64,000 bases of DNA from an uncultured Litoreibacter sp. (GTDB lineage Bacteria; Pseudomonadota; Alphaproteobacteria; Rhodobacterales; Rhodobacteraceae). Within the stretch, counting starts at the first letter, position 1, and every line of letters starts with the position of its first letter. The stretch is from the NCBI GenBank assembly GCA_938030665.1, contig CALHHY010000115.1, positions 1-64,000 on the forward strand, given 5' to 3'. Below are positions 1 through 8,956 of the stretch, piece after piece. Made by a program: the position numbers and the translations under genes. The notes beneath the pieces were generated by a model. That model was not told the origin of the DNA, made no database searches, and saw only the letters and a list, made by a program, of their open reading frames with translations.

Positions 1-68
1 GCGATGGATTTGCCGCTGCCGGATTTGCACGAGATCTCCCTCCCGTTGGCGAAGACGTTATTGGCCAT
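1..68 (-). CDS. DUF4150 / PAAR-like domain protein, N-terminal fragment (continues past left window edge)
   Basis: Minus-strand translation from ATG at 68: MANNVFANGREISCKSGSGKSI, typical start of DUF4150 PAAR-like proteins; overlaps the stop of the next gene (TGATG). Too short for the ORF track. Confidence 0.7.
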   Translation of the reverse strand, partial: MANNVFANGREISCKSGSGKSI

Positions 69-1072
69 CAGCCCACCCCCTCCAGCACCATCGCGGCCCG
101 CCTGCCGTCGTCATGGGAGGCATGCACCATCACCACCGGGCCCGGCGCATACTCTTTGCGATGGGCCATGAGACCCACCCCCAAGCAAATCGGAACAATG
201 GCGGCCCCGGTTTGGCCGATACCGTCGCACGGGTGCCACAGCTCCTCCGGGTCGCGTTTGCCGCGCCAGAGGCGGGCTTGAGCAAGAGCCGCTTCCTTGA
301 AATAATACTGCTCTCCCGACAGGTCCGAGATCCGATAGGAAATGTCCTCATAGGTCAGCCCTGCCTGCCCCAGCGCATCGCCCATGGCCTTGACCATACC
401 TTCGGCTCTGAGAGGCTCCCCGGACGTGATCGTGGCGGCTTCAGCGCCAAAGCCGACACCGCGCAAGCATAGCCCATTGGCGCCTTGTGTCAGCAGCACC
501 GCCGCGCCAGCCTCGCCCGCAATGAAACCGTTGGAGTTGCTTTCGGTCAGCAGCCGGTCTTTTCGCGAGAGCGTCCGCAACGTGTCAGCCACCAGAAAGC
601 TGTCTGTGCCAGCCACTATGACGCCCGACGCACCCCGTTCCAAATGCACCTTGGCGTCCCCGAGTGCCACCACACCGCCGACTTGCCCATAGGAGTAGCT
701 GCGCGATTCCGGGTGTAGGCCATGGCCCAAAACCTCCCGTAGCCCGGCCCAGAGGCGGGTCTCCAGCCCTTCAAACCGGCCAGGGCGATCCGTCTCAGGC
801 AAACAAACCAGCACCGGCAAGTCTTCTGGCGCGGCGCTTGCCGCGGCAAAACACTCCTGCAGGGCCCCGGCAAGCATATGGGTGAGACGCGCTACACCGC
901 GCCAAGGTGTCTCTAACGGCACTTCGGCGCCCAGGATCCAGTCTCCATCGCGCGAGATGAACCGCGTCTCCGCGAAGTTATCAAGCCGCGCGCGAAGAGC
1001 AGCGCAGGTCGCAGGCGCAGAGAGGCCAATCGCGGTGCGCATGCCGCAGGCGCGGACCATCACCCCGCTCAT
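68..1072 (-). CDS. Beta-ketoacyl synthase-like (thiolase fold) protein of a DUF2169/DUF4150 module; probably lacks canonical catalytic residues
   Basis: 334 aa; thiolase-fold blocks (YSYGQVGGVVALGDAKVHLERGASGVIVAGTDSF; GIGQTGAAIVPICLG). Located between DUF2169 and DUF4150 genes. Confidence 0.7.
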   Translation of the reverse strand: MSGVMVRACGMRTAIGLSAPATCAALRARLDNFAETRFISRDGDWILGAEVPLETPWRGVARLTHMLAGALQECFAAASAAPEDLPVLVCLPETDRPGRFEGLETRLWAGLREVLGHGLHPESRSYSYGQVGGVVALGDAKVHLERGASGVIVAGTDSFLVADTLRTLSRKDRLLTESNSNGFIAGEAGAAVLLTQGANGLCLRGVGFGAEAATITSGEPLRAEGMVKAMGDALGQAGLTYEDISYRISDLSGEQYYFKEAALAQARLWRGKRDPEELWHPCDGIGQTGAAIVPICLGVGLMAHRKEYAPGPVVMVHASHDDGRRAAMVLEGVG

Positions 1073-2169
1073 TCTGCGACCTCCTTACGCGGCAGGGCCT
1101 TCAGAGTTGGATAGTAGGTCTTGCCCAGCTTCCGTGCACGCCAGAAGGCGCGGGAGCGTTTGCCGACAATGCATTCCGTGACCTCGAAAATGTCACGTGA
1201 TAACGGCAGACCTGCCCGCCATGTAAGGTCCACCACCCGGGCGCCCGTGCGCAGCACAACCGTATCAAGCGCGGCGGTCAGCTTGACGTCCTCCGCCCGG
1301 CGGCGCGCGAAAAGAACCGGCATCTCGTGGCGCGGCAGGGTGAACTCGGTGCGGCCCTCAGACGTCAGGTTCACAAGCACCACCCGTTCCCCACCGCGCA
1401 GATGCGGCACCTGCTGGTCGAGCGGCGCACCCTGATAGTATCGCGGGTCGAAATCAGCGGGCAGGAACGGGAACACACTGTCGATCCAGTTCTGGTCGTA
1501 GGTGCCGCCGAATTTCAGCCGCTGCGGCCAACCCCGCGCAATGGGACCAAGGCCGGCGGGTTGATAATCGCCCCAAGGGGTCTCCACGGCCTCGCCGGGC
1601 TGCTCGAAATTTGGAAGTGGCTGCCCGGTCAAGTGGGCAAGGTTCGACATCTTGTGCCAGCCCCGTCCTGCCGGGTTCGGCGCATAGGCGTCTGTGCCGT
1701 CTTCCTTGGGATCAGAGCTATCGACACCGCCAAAGGCCAGCCCGTAACTGACCGGCATTTCTGCGAAGGGCTTTGTCCCCGATGCCCGGGGGCCGGCAGG
1801 CCCGGACAGCCAGACCCGGTTCCCTACGGCGTCGAGCGATTTGGACCAACCACCGAGGCTGGCTCCTGCCCGTACCCGGTCCGCCGGGCGGCCCCCAGGC
1901 GCATAGACCGTGGCGTCAAAAAGAATGTCAGTGCGCGCTTTGACATGGGCGAAGTCCATCTCCTCGCGTTGTGCGGAATGGCCGGGCTCCCCCCAGAACG
2001 TGTCAGCCATCAAAAGCGGTGTCTGAACGGGCGCAAGCTGGCAGGACTGTCGCGGATCGTCTGGGAAGGCAAAACTAGCCTTGACGACCAGAACGACATG
2101 CTCCCGACCGTCGCTGTCGATTGCCGCCGTGAATGCTGCGGCGAAGCCAGTCTCGTTATCAATCTGCAT
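1069..2169 (-). CDS. DUF2169 domain-containing protein (T6SS effector adaptor/chaperone-like)
   Basis: 366 aa; MQIDNETGFAAAFTAAIDSDGREHVVLVVKASFAF start and GLAFGGVD...NPAGRGW motifs typical of DUF2169; 4-nt overlap with next gene. Confidence 0.8.
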   Translation of the reverse strand: MQIDNETGFAAAFTAAIDSDGREHVVLVVKASFAFPDDPRQSCQLAPVQTPLLMADTFWGEPGHSAQREEMDFAHVKARTDILFDATVYAPGGRPADRVRAGASLGGWSKSLDAVGNRVWLSGPAGPRASGTKPFAEMPVSYGLAFGGVDSSDPKEDGTDAYAPNPAGRGWHKMSNLAHLTGQPLPNFEQPGEAVETPWGDYQPAGLGPIARGWPQRLKFGGTYDQNWIDSVFPFLPADFDPRYYQGAPLDQQVPHLRGGERVVLVNLTSEGRTEFTLPRHEMPVLFARRRAEDVKLTAALDTVVLRTGARVVDLTWRAGLPLSRDIFEVTECIVGKRSRAFWRARKLGKTYYPTLKALPRKEVAE

Positions 2170-2247
2170 CCGTAAATCAATGCTCTTCTAAAAGCTTGAT
2201 TAAGGCATAAAGCATCTCGTCACGCAACGGTGGCGCGGGCTTAGTGG

Positions 2248-2260
2248 GGGTCTGTTGCGC
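2248..2260. repeat. Possible terminal inverted-repeat remnant of an IS6-type element (GGGTCTGTTGCGC)
   Basis: Resembles IS6-family ends of the type GGCTCTGTTGCAAA; lies just beyond the transposase remnant. No matching second end seen. Confidence 0.35.
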
Positions 2261-2345
2261 TAGCCGGGACGGTCAAGTTTGTGACTTTCTAAATTTGTTG
2301 GGTCATGCAGCTAAAACTAGCTTGCTGATAAAGTGAGGCTCAACC

Positions 2346-2713
2346 TCAACGCCTGGTCGTTTGTCGAATGCTATCAGTATAGGGATCATGTCGCGGATTG
2401 ATCTGACTTTTGACGCAACGAGAGGCCTGCGCCCTGTCTGTCACTATTGTTGCGGGCCGGTGCAGGCGCCCAGGCTCGATGTTTCTGTCGAGAAAGGCTT
2501 TCGCATCCCGTCTGGTGGCCAGACGGCACTTTACCATCTGACCGTTTGCGTCGACAGCGCGTCACCGGTACCGCCATCTGCCACCGACACGGAGGTAGGT
2601 TTCATCAACATGCCAATCGACGCTTGCTCGGCGGCGATTTTTTCGGCCCGTTTGGTCAGTTCGGGTCGGAATTTCTGAACGCCGCGATTAGCCGTAATGC
2701 TGCGCTCGGCCAA
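2346..2713 (-). pseudogene. Decayed IS6-family transposase fragment (frameshift, in-frame stop, 3' truncation)
   Basis: LAERSITANRGVQKFRPELTKRAEKIAAEQASIG in one frame, then VDETYLRVGGRWRYR*RAVDANGQMVKCRLATRRDAKAFLDRNIEPGRLHRPATIVTDRAQ...INPRHDPYTDSIR in another. Confidence 0.85.
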
Positions 2714-2950
2714 GGGCGACCCTTTCGCCGGCCCCGCTGCGGCTCTTGCGTCTTCCGAGAAGACCCTGCCGGGCACCCCGTCGCTTGCACCTGTGCCGCT
2801 TCCCGCCGGTGGCATGTTGCTGATCACGGGCCTTGGCGCATTGAGTTTCACGCTTAGAAAGAAGGCATAAGGCCTGACACGCACGGACAGGAAAGGGCCG
2901 CAGGGACCTAACCCTACAGCCCTTTCTGAAGTCATAAGCGTCGTGGCGTT

Positions 2951-3544
2951 TTAGCCGTCCTGACGACCATAGGCTGAGCCCCAGCCCCAGGCGCCGGAGC
3001 CGAACCCGCGCGCCACGACGCGTTCACGGTAGATGCCCGAGACCACGTCGCCGTCACCCGCCAAAAGCGCCTTAGTCGCACACATTTCGGCGCAGATTGG
3101 CAGCTTGCCCTCCGCGATGCGGTTGCGGCCGTATTTGGCGAACTCGGCGGTTGAATGCGTCTCTTCCGGGCCACCGGCGCAAAAGGTGCACTTGTCCATC
3201 TTGCCGCGCGACCCAAAATTGCCCGCTTGCGGGAATTGCGGCGCACCGAACGGGCAGGCGTAGAAGCAGTAGCCGCAGCCAATACACAGGTCCTTGGAGT
3301 GCAGGACCACCCCTTCCTCATTCTGGTAGAAGCAATCCACCGGGCAGACGGCCATGCAAGGCGCGTCCGAGCAATGCATGCAGGCGACCGAGATCGATCG
3401 CTCGCCGGGCGAGCCGTCATTGATGGTCACCACCTTGCGGCGGTTGATCCCCCAGGGCACCTCATGCTCGTTCTTACATGCGGTGACGCAGGCGTTGCAT
3501 TCGATGCAGCGTTCAGCATCTACGAGAAACTTAGCTCTTGCCAT
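2951..3544 (-). CDS. Formate dehydrogenase FDH3-type beta subunit, 4Fe-4S protein
   Basis: Four Cys clusters (CIECNACVTAC, CMHCSDAPCMAVCPVDC, CIGCGYCFYACPFGAP, CTFC); adjacent to catalytic subunit. Confidence 0.9.
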   Translation of the reverse strand: MARAKFLVDAERCIECNACVTACKNEHEVPWGINRRKVVTINDGSPGERSISVACMHCSDAPCMAVCPVDCFYQNEEGVVLHSKDLCIGCGYCFYACPFGAPQFPQAGNFGSRGKMDKCTFCAGGPEETHSTAEFAKYGRNRIAEGKLPICAEMCATKALLAGDGDVVSGIYRERVVARGFGSGAWGWGSAYGRQDG

Positions 3545-3557
3545 CTCTCATTCCTCC

Positions 3558-6533
3558 CTAAGCTGCCCAGATTTTGCAGAGAGTGGCTTTCGTCTCCTGC
3601 ATCTGGGTCACTGAATCGTAGCCATAGGTCTGCGCCGTGTTGGTGCTTTCGCCCAGCACATAGGGGTCGGCCCCGTCGGGATATTTGTCCCGCTGGTCCA
3701 CACCCTCGAAATGGCCACCAAAGTGGAACGGCATGAAGGCCACGCCTTCGCCGACCCGCTCGGTCACCATGGCCATCACCTTGACCTTGCCGCCTTCGGG
3801 CCCTTCGACCCAGACCTGCGCGCCGTCCCGGATGCCAAGGTTGTTGGCGTCGCGGGTATTCACCTCGACGAACATGTCCTGCTGCAGTTCAGCCAGCCAC
3901 GGGTTGGAGCGCGTCTCGTCGCCCCCACCCTCATATTCGACCAGGCGGCCCGATGTCAGAATGATCGGATACTCTTGCGAGAAATCATTCTTCTGGATCG
4001 AGGCATACATGGTCGGCAGCCGGTAGAATTTGCGGTCCTCATAGGTCGGATAATCCGCCACCAGGTCCCTGCGGTTGGTGTAAAGCGGCTCGCGGTGGAG
4101 CGGCACCGGATCAGGGAAGGTCCACACAACGGCGCGGGCCTTGGCGTTGCCAAAGGGCGCCATCTCATGCGCGATGGCAACGCGCTGGATGCCGCCTGAC
4201 AGGTCCGTTTTCCAATTCACCTTGGCGACCTTGTCGTCATAGTCGGAGGGGAAGGGCGACATGCCCGCCTCGCCCACTTCCTTGGTGAAATCGGCAAACC
4301 CGTCAACGCTGGCCGCTTTGGCGATAAAGGCGCGCTCCTCCTTTGTCAGCTCTGTATGCCAGCCAAGGTCTTTGAGCATCTGGTAGGTGAATTCAGGGTA
4401 GCCGTCCTGAATGTCTGACCCCACGCTTGCCACGCCTTCGGCCAGTAGGTTGTCGCCGTCCCGCTCCACGCCGAAGCGCGCGCGGAAGGTCAGCCCGCCC
4501 TCGGAGACACGTTTGGACATGTCATAGAGGTTCGGCGTGCCAGGGTGGTTCATCTCCGGCGTTCCCCAGCAAGGCCATGGCATGCCATAATAGTCCCCGT
4601 CGGCCGGGCCACCAACCGCCTGCAACGTGGTGCGGTCAAACGTGTGCTGGTTGGCCATGTGCTTCTTGATGCGCTCAGGGCTTTGGCCCGTATAGCCGAC
4701 GGTCCACATACCGGCGTTGAATTCGCGGGTGATGCTTTCGACGTTCGGGGTCTCGGCATCTTCCATCTCGATATTGCGGAAGAAGCGGTCGGCCCAGCCA
4801 AACTTGTTGGCGAACTTGGCCATGATGACCTCGTCCGGCAGCGACTCAAACAGCGGGTCGACCACCTTGTCGCGCCACTGGATGGAGCGGTTGGACGCCG
4901 TCACCGAGCCACGCGTTTCAAACTGGGTACAGGCGGGCAGCAGGTAGACCCCGTCTTCCCGGTCATGCAGCACGGCAGACACGGTGGGATAAGGGTCCAC
5001 GACAACCAGCATATCCAGCTGCTCCATCGCAGTCTTCATTTCCTTCATCCGGGTCTGAGAGTTCGGGGCATGCCCCCAAAGCACCATGGCCCGCACCCTG
5101 TCGGGGTTGTCCATGTTGTCGGGGTCTTCCAGCACCCCGTCAATCCAGCGCGACACCGGAATGCCCGTCAGCTGCTGCAGCGAGGTTTCCTTGCCGTCGG
5201 CATCCTTGCCCTTGGCGAACTGGTTGCGCAGCCATTCGGGATCCTCGCCCCAGACCCGCGCCCAGTGCCCCCAAGAGCCCGCCGATAGCCCGTAATAGCC
5301 AGGCAGCGTGTGCGACAGGACGCCAAGGTCGGTTGCACCCTGCACGTTGTCATGGCCGCGGAAGATGTTGGTGCCACCGCCGGAGGTACCCATATTGCCA
5401 AGCGCCAGCTGCAAAACGCAGTAGGCGCGCGTGTTATTGTTGCCGTTGGTGTGCTGGGTGCCACCCATGCACCAGATCACGGTGCCGGGGCGGTTGTTGG
5501 CCATCGTCCGCGCGACGCGCTTCAGCTGGGAGCCGGGTGCGCCGGTGACGCGCTCGACCTCTTCGGGGGTCCATTTCGCGACTTCTTCCTGAATTTGGTC
5601 CATGCCCCAGACACGGGTGCGGATGAATTCCTTGTCCTCCCACCCGTTGTCGAAGATGTGCCACAGGATACCCCAGACCAGCGCCACGTCGGTGCCGGGC
5701 CGGAAGCGGACATACTCATCCGCATGGGCGGCTGTCCGGGTGAAACGCGGGTCGCAGACGATGACCGGTGCGTTGTTCTGCTCCTTCGCGCGCAGCAGGT
5801 GCAGCAGGGACACCGGGTGCGCCTCTGCCGGGTTGCCGCCAATTATAAAGATCGCGCGGGAGTTGTGGATGTCGTTGTAGCTGTTCGTCATGGCGCCGTA
5901 GCCCCATGTGTTGGCCACACCCGCAACGGTGGTCGAATGGCAAATCCGGGCCTGGTGATCGACGTTATTGGTGCCCCAGTAGCCGGCGAATTTGCGGAAC
6001 AGGTAGGCCTGCTCGTTATTGTGCTTGGCCGAGCCCAGCCAATAGACGCTGTCCGGGCCGCTTTCGTCGCGGATTTTCATCATGCCGTCGCCGATCTCGT
6101 CGATCGCCTGATCCCAGCTGATGCGCTTCCATTCCCCGCCTTCTTTCTTCATCGGGTATTTCAGGCGGCGTTCGCCATGCGCATGCTCCCGCACGGCGGC
6201 CCCTTTGGCGCAATGCGCACCAAGGTTGAACGGGCTGTCCCAGCCGGGTTCCTGCCCCGTCCAGACGCCGTTCGACACCTCTGCCACGACTGTACACCCG
6301 ACCGAGCAGTGGGTGCAGACCGATTTGACAAGCTCGACCGCACCGTCAGCCGCAGTTTGCGCTGTTGCCGGTGCAACCGCGCCCCCCGTGGCAGAGATCG
6401 CTGCAAGCCCGCCAATGGCCAGCCCCGAGCCGCGCAAGAAGGCGCGGCGGTTTACCGATGTTTCAGAAATGTCAGACAGTATGCCGGTCCGCTGGGGGCG
6501 TCGCGCTACCCCGTTGGTCTTTTTCCTAAGCAT
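3558..6533 (-). CDS. Formate dehydrogenase alpha subunit (molybdopterin oxidoreductase), Tat signal, Cys at the Sec/Cys ligand position
   Basis: RRAFLRGSG Tat motif, CTHCSVGC 4Fe-4S motif, ARICHSTTVAGVANTWGYGAMTNS active-site block. Confidence 0.93.
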   Translation of the reverse strand: MLRKKTNGVARRPQRTGILSDISETSVNRRAFLRGSGLAIGGLAAISATGGAVAPATAQTAADGAVELVKSVCTHCSVGCTVVAEVSNGVWTGQEPGWDSPFNLGAHCAKGAAVREHAHGERRLKYPMKKEGGEWKRISWDQAIDEIGDGMMKIRDESGPDSVYWLGSAKHNNEQAYLFRKFAGYWGTNNVDHQARICHSTTVAGVANTWGYGAMTNSYNDIHNSRAIFIIGGNPAEAHPVSLLHLLRAKEQNNAPVIVCDPRFTRTAAHADEYVRFRPGTDVALVWGILWHIFDNGWEDKEFIRTRVWGMDQIQEEVAKWTPEEVERVTGAPGSQLKRVARTMANNRPGTVIWCMGGTQHTNGNNNTRAYCVLQLALGNMGTSGGGTNIFRGHDNVQGATDLGVLSHTLPGYYGLSAGSWGHWARVWGEDPEWLRNQFAKGKDADGKETSLQQLTGIPVSRWIDGVLEDPDNMDNPDRVRAMVLWGHAPNSQTRMKEMKTAMEQLDMLVVVDPYPTVSAVLHDREDGVYLLPACTQFETRGSVTASNRSIQWRDKVVDPLFESLPDEVIMAKFANKFGWADRFFRNIEMEDAETPNVESITREFNAGMWTVGYTGQSPERIKKHMANQHTFDRTTLQAVGGPADGDYYGMPWPCWGTPEMNHPGTPNLYDMSKRVSEGGLTFRARFGVERDGDNLLAEGVASVGSDIQDGYPEFTYQMLKDLGWHTELTKEERAFIAKAASVDGFADFTKEVGEAGMSPFPSDYDDKVAKVNWKTDLSGGIQRVAIAHEMAPFGNAKARAVVWTFPDPVPLHREPLYTNRRDLVADYPTYEDRKFYRLPTMYASIQKNDFSQEYPIILTSGRLVEYEGGGDETRSNPWLAELQQDMFVEVNTRDANNLGIRDGAQVWVEGPEGGKVKVMAMVTERVGEGVAFMPFHFGGHFEGVDQRDKYPDGADPYVLGESTNTAQTYGYDSVTQMQETKATLCKIWAA

Positions 6534-6647
6534 GTTTTCCTCCCTTGCGTGCGTCGGGCCTCCCGCCCTTGCGTGCCTGGTTTCTTTATGTGTTGCGGGC
6601 GGTCGGGCGGTTCAGCCGCTGGCCCGTAGATCTTGGGTGACCGCGTC

Positions 6648-6881
6648 CTAGAACCGGGCGCTGTCGAGATAGGCGCGGGTATGCGCGGTGTCCTGCATCT
6701 TCTCGGACGTGGGGTCGACAGGCAGGGCGTCGGCCTTGCCTGTCCCGGTGGCCAACGCCACAGCAGCAACCGGCGCGGTGGTTCCGGCCAGTTTCAGAAA
6801 ATCGCGGCGGCCCTTATCGGTGGCCCGGCCTTCGGTCTTCTTGGTCATGGGATGTCTCCCTCCCTTTGTTTTGGCGAGCAT
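6648..6881 (-). CDS. Small Tat-signal formate dehydrogenase-associated protein
   Basis: 77 aa, KGRRDFLKLAGTTAPVAAVAL twin-arginine motif; conserved position upstream of FDH alpha. Confidence 0.8.
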   Translation of the reverse strand: MLAKTKGGRHPMTKKTEGRATDKGRRDFLKLAGTTAPVAAVALATGTGKADALPVDPTSEKMQDTAHTRAYLDSARF

Positions 6882-6902
6882 CCCCGCCGGTAATGCGAGT
6901 AG

Positions 6903-7508
6903 CTAGCCCGCCGTCATTCTGAACGCCTCGCGCTCAATCTCCATAAAGGCGCGCCCGACATTGCCAAGCGATGCGTAAAGCACCGAATTCTTCGCCCCTT
7001 CCAAATCGGCGAAGAAATGCCCGGCCCAGGGCGCGATATGTTTGTTGAAAAAGGTCTTCTGGTCATCGACCGTCGCAGGTGCGCTAAAGCGGCCGACGAT
7101 CATGCCTGCCATCATCTCCATCAGCGAGGCGATGTTGTCCTCCGGCTCATAGACATTTGCGGCCCGCGTCATACCGCGCGCAGCCATGTCGCTGCGCAAG
7201 GCGGCAAGGGGCTTTTCGTTCAGGAACCCGGTGAGGTAGTAGCTGGCATAGGGCAGCAATTCGCCCCGGCCAAGGCCGATGAACAGCGCATTGAACTCGG
7301 TTTCAACCTTCGCAGGCTTTGTCGCCTTGGCCACCCGTGCGAGCCCCGCGATGGCCTGCCCCAGCTCGCTTTCATCGCCTGAAAGGCCTGTGCATTGATC
7401 CAGCAACAGCTGATCCGGCGGGCCGGACAGCATCAGCCCAAGGAAGTTGTAAAGGTCCGCCCGTAAGCGGTCCTCGGAGGAGACGTCGATTTGCGCTGTA
7501 GCTGTCAC
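6903..7508 (-). CDS. TorD/DmsD-family molecular chaperone
   Basis: YNFLGLMLSGPPD...LPYASYYLTGFLNEKPLAALR...EPEDNIASLMEMMAGMI, TorD family signature; FDH context. Confidence 0.85.
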   Translation of the reverse strand: MTATAQIDVSSEDRLRADLYNFLGLMLSGPPDQLLLDQCTGLSGDESELGQAIAGLARVAKATKPAKVETEFNALFIGLGRGELLPYASYYLTGFLNEKPLAALRSDMAARGMTRAANVYEPEDNIASLMEMMAGMIVGRFSAPATVDDQKTFFNKHIAPWAGHFFADLEGAKNSVLYASLGNVGRAFMEIEREAFRMTAG

Positions 7509-8107
7509 GCGGCCTCCCCTGTTCTGAATTTCATGCGGCGCGGCGTAGGAGGAGCATAATCCGCCCCCTCCTCTTCCTCGTATGCGACGAAGGTCTCATG
7601 TGGCGGGGTCGCGGCATCCGGCGCCTCCGCCAGTACCTCTTCGGCCTCTATCTCGGGCATTTCTGGGTCGTCTTCATCCACGGCCGCAGAGGCCGCCGCC
7701 TCAGCCTGCCGGGCCATTTCCTCGACATGGCGCAGCATGCCCTTGCCCACCTGATAGGCGGTTTGCAGGTTCTCGACCACATTGGCCTTGTCGGTAAAAT
7801 CCTCACCGTAATCGACCATCGCGTCGACATTGGCCAGCACAGGGTTGCTGCGCCAAAGAACCCGCAGCGCGCGGCGTCGGATGCGATCAGGCACGGCCTT
7901 GCTCATAAAAGCGGAGAAGTCGTCGCCCAGGCCCAAGGTTTCAGGCTCCCGCAGGTCAAGTTCTGCCAAGATCTCGTCATCGGTCTTCTCTTCCAGCGCG
8001 GCATGCGCTTGAGCCAGCTCCGCGTGGTCACGGGCGGCGTCCTCTGCCTGCGTCTCGGCGGCAACGCCCGCGCGCCGGCGGGACCAGAAATCAGCCTCAC
8101 CCGTCAA
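7505..8107 (-). CDS. DUF3306 domain-containing protein
   Basis: FWSRRRAGVAAE start, IRRRALRVLWRSNPVLANVDAMVDYGEDFTD, typical DUF3306 next to DUF3305 in FDH loci; 4-nt overlap. Confidence 0.85.
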   Translation of the reverse strand: MTGEADFWSRRRAGVAAETQAEDAARDHAELAQAHAALEEKTDDEILAELDLREPETLGLGDDFSAFMSKAVPDRIRRRALRVLWRSNPVLANVDAMVDYGEDFTDKANVVENLQTAYQVGKGMLRHVEEMARQAEAAASAAVDEDDPEMPEIEAEEVLAEAPDAATPPHETFVAYEEEEGADYAPPTPRRMKFRTGEAA

Positions 8108-8673
8108 TGCAGTTTCTCCTTCGCGGGCTTGCTGCCCGGCGCGCGGTAGACATCGGCCATCTGCCGGATCCGGGCGTCGCCCACCCCGTCCTCACGCAGA
8201 TCCACCCGCTTCTTGTCGCGGCGGCGCTTGATGAAAACCTCGTCCTCGTGATGCAGCGCTGCAAAATCACGCACCCAGGCCACCAGGCCTTCGGGCATCG
8301 GCACTTTCTCGACCAGCTCCTCGCCGGTATCCGCGTAATCCTGCGCCTCATAGGGGGAGGCCGTGGCCAACACGACGTCCAAAGGCGCGTCGCCTGCCCC
8401 GTCGCGCATTACAACGTAGATGGCCGGTGTTTTTGCGGATAATCCTTGCAGATAGGCTTCGGTATCGGTGCGAAACAGCTCTAGCGGGACGGTCGCGGCG
8501 TGAAACTCAACCGCGTCGCCCTCTTCACGCAATGTCACCCAAGACGCATCTTTCGCCCCGGGCAGCACCGCAACCACCTTGTGCTGATGGCGCGCCCAAC
8601 GGGTCACACCGGGCACCCGCCTTACGACGATCCCCAGCGGCATTGAGATGGATTTTTGCGGCTGTTCGGCCAC
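8104..8673 (-). CDS. DUF3305 domain-containing protein
   Basis: MPLGIVVRRVPGVTRWARHQHKVVAVLPGA, DUF3305 signature. Confidence 0.85.
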   Translation of the reverse strand: MAEQPQKSISMPLGIVVRRVPGVTRWARHQHKVVAVLPGAKDASWVTLREEGDAVEFHAATVPLELFRTDTEAYLQGLSAKTPAIYVVMRDGAGDAPLDVVLATASPYEAQDYADTGEELVEKVPMPEGLVAWVRDFAALHHEDEVFIKRRRDKKRVDLREDGVGDARIRQMADVYRAPGSKPAKEKLH

Positions 8674-8956
8674 GAATGTCCCCGTTTCCTACCCGTTTCG
8701 ATGCAAGCCTGCATGACCCAGGGGCAATCTCAAAGCATTTTCTTAACCATGACCGTACACGATTTCGTCTCGCTGCGCTGCGGCAGATGGCAACCCTGTT
8801 TGAACGTTGGGTTCTTTCATCAAACCCGCTCCGCCCTTGCAGCCGCAGCATCACGCATCTCTGAACGCGCGTCAGAGTTTCTAGTTTACGACCCGCGCGA
8901 ATCCCGACTAGCCTGACGCGCATCGGGGCAGTGCATCCATCGGGGAGGGGTAGAGC

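Noticed and set aside
2361-2857. Plus-strand ORFs 2361-2678 and 2447-2857
   Set aside because: They overlap the minus-strand IS6 transposase relic, which explains the region better.
5310-6629. 439-aa plus-strand ORF
   Set aside because: Antisense to the formate dehydrogenase alpha gene; high-GC shadow ORF with no domain signal.
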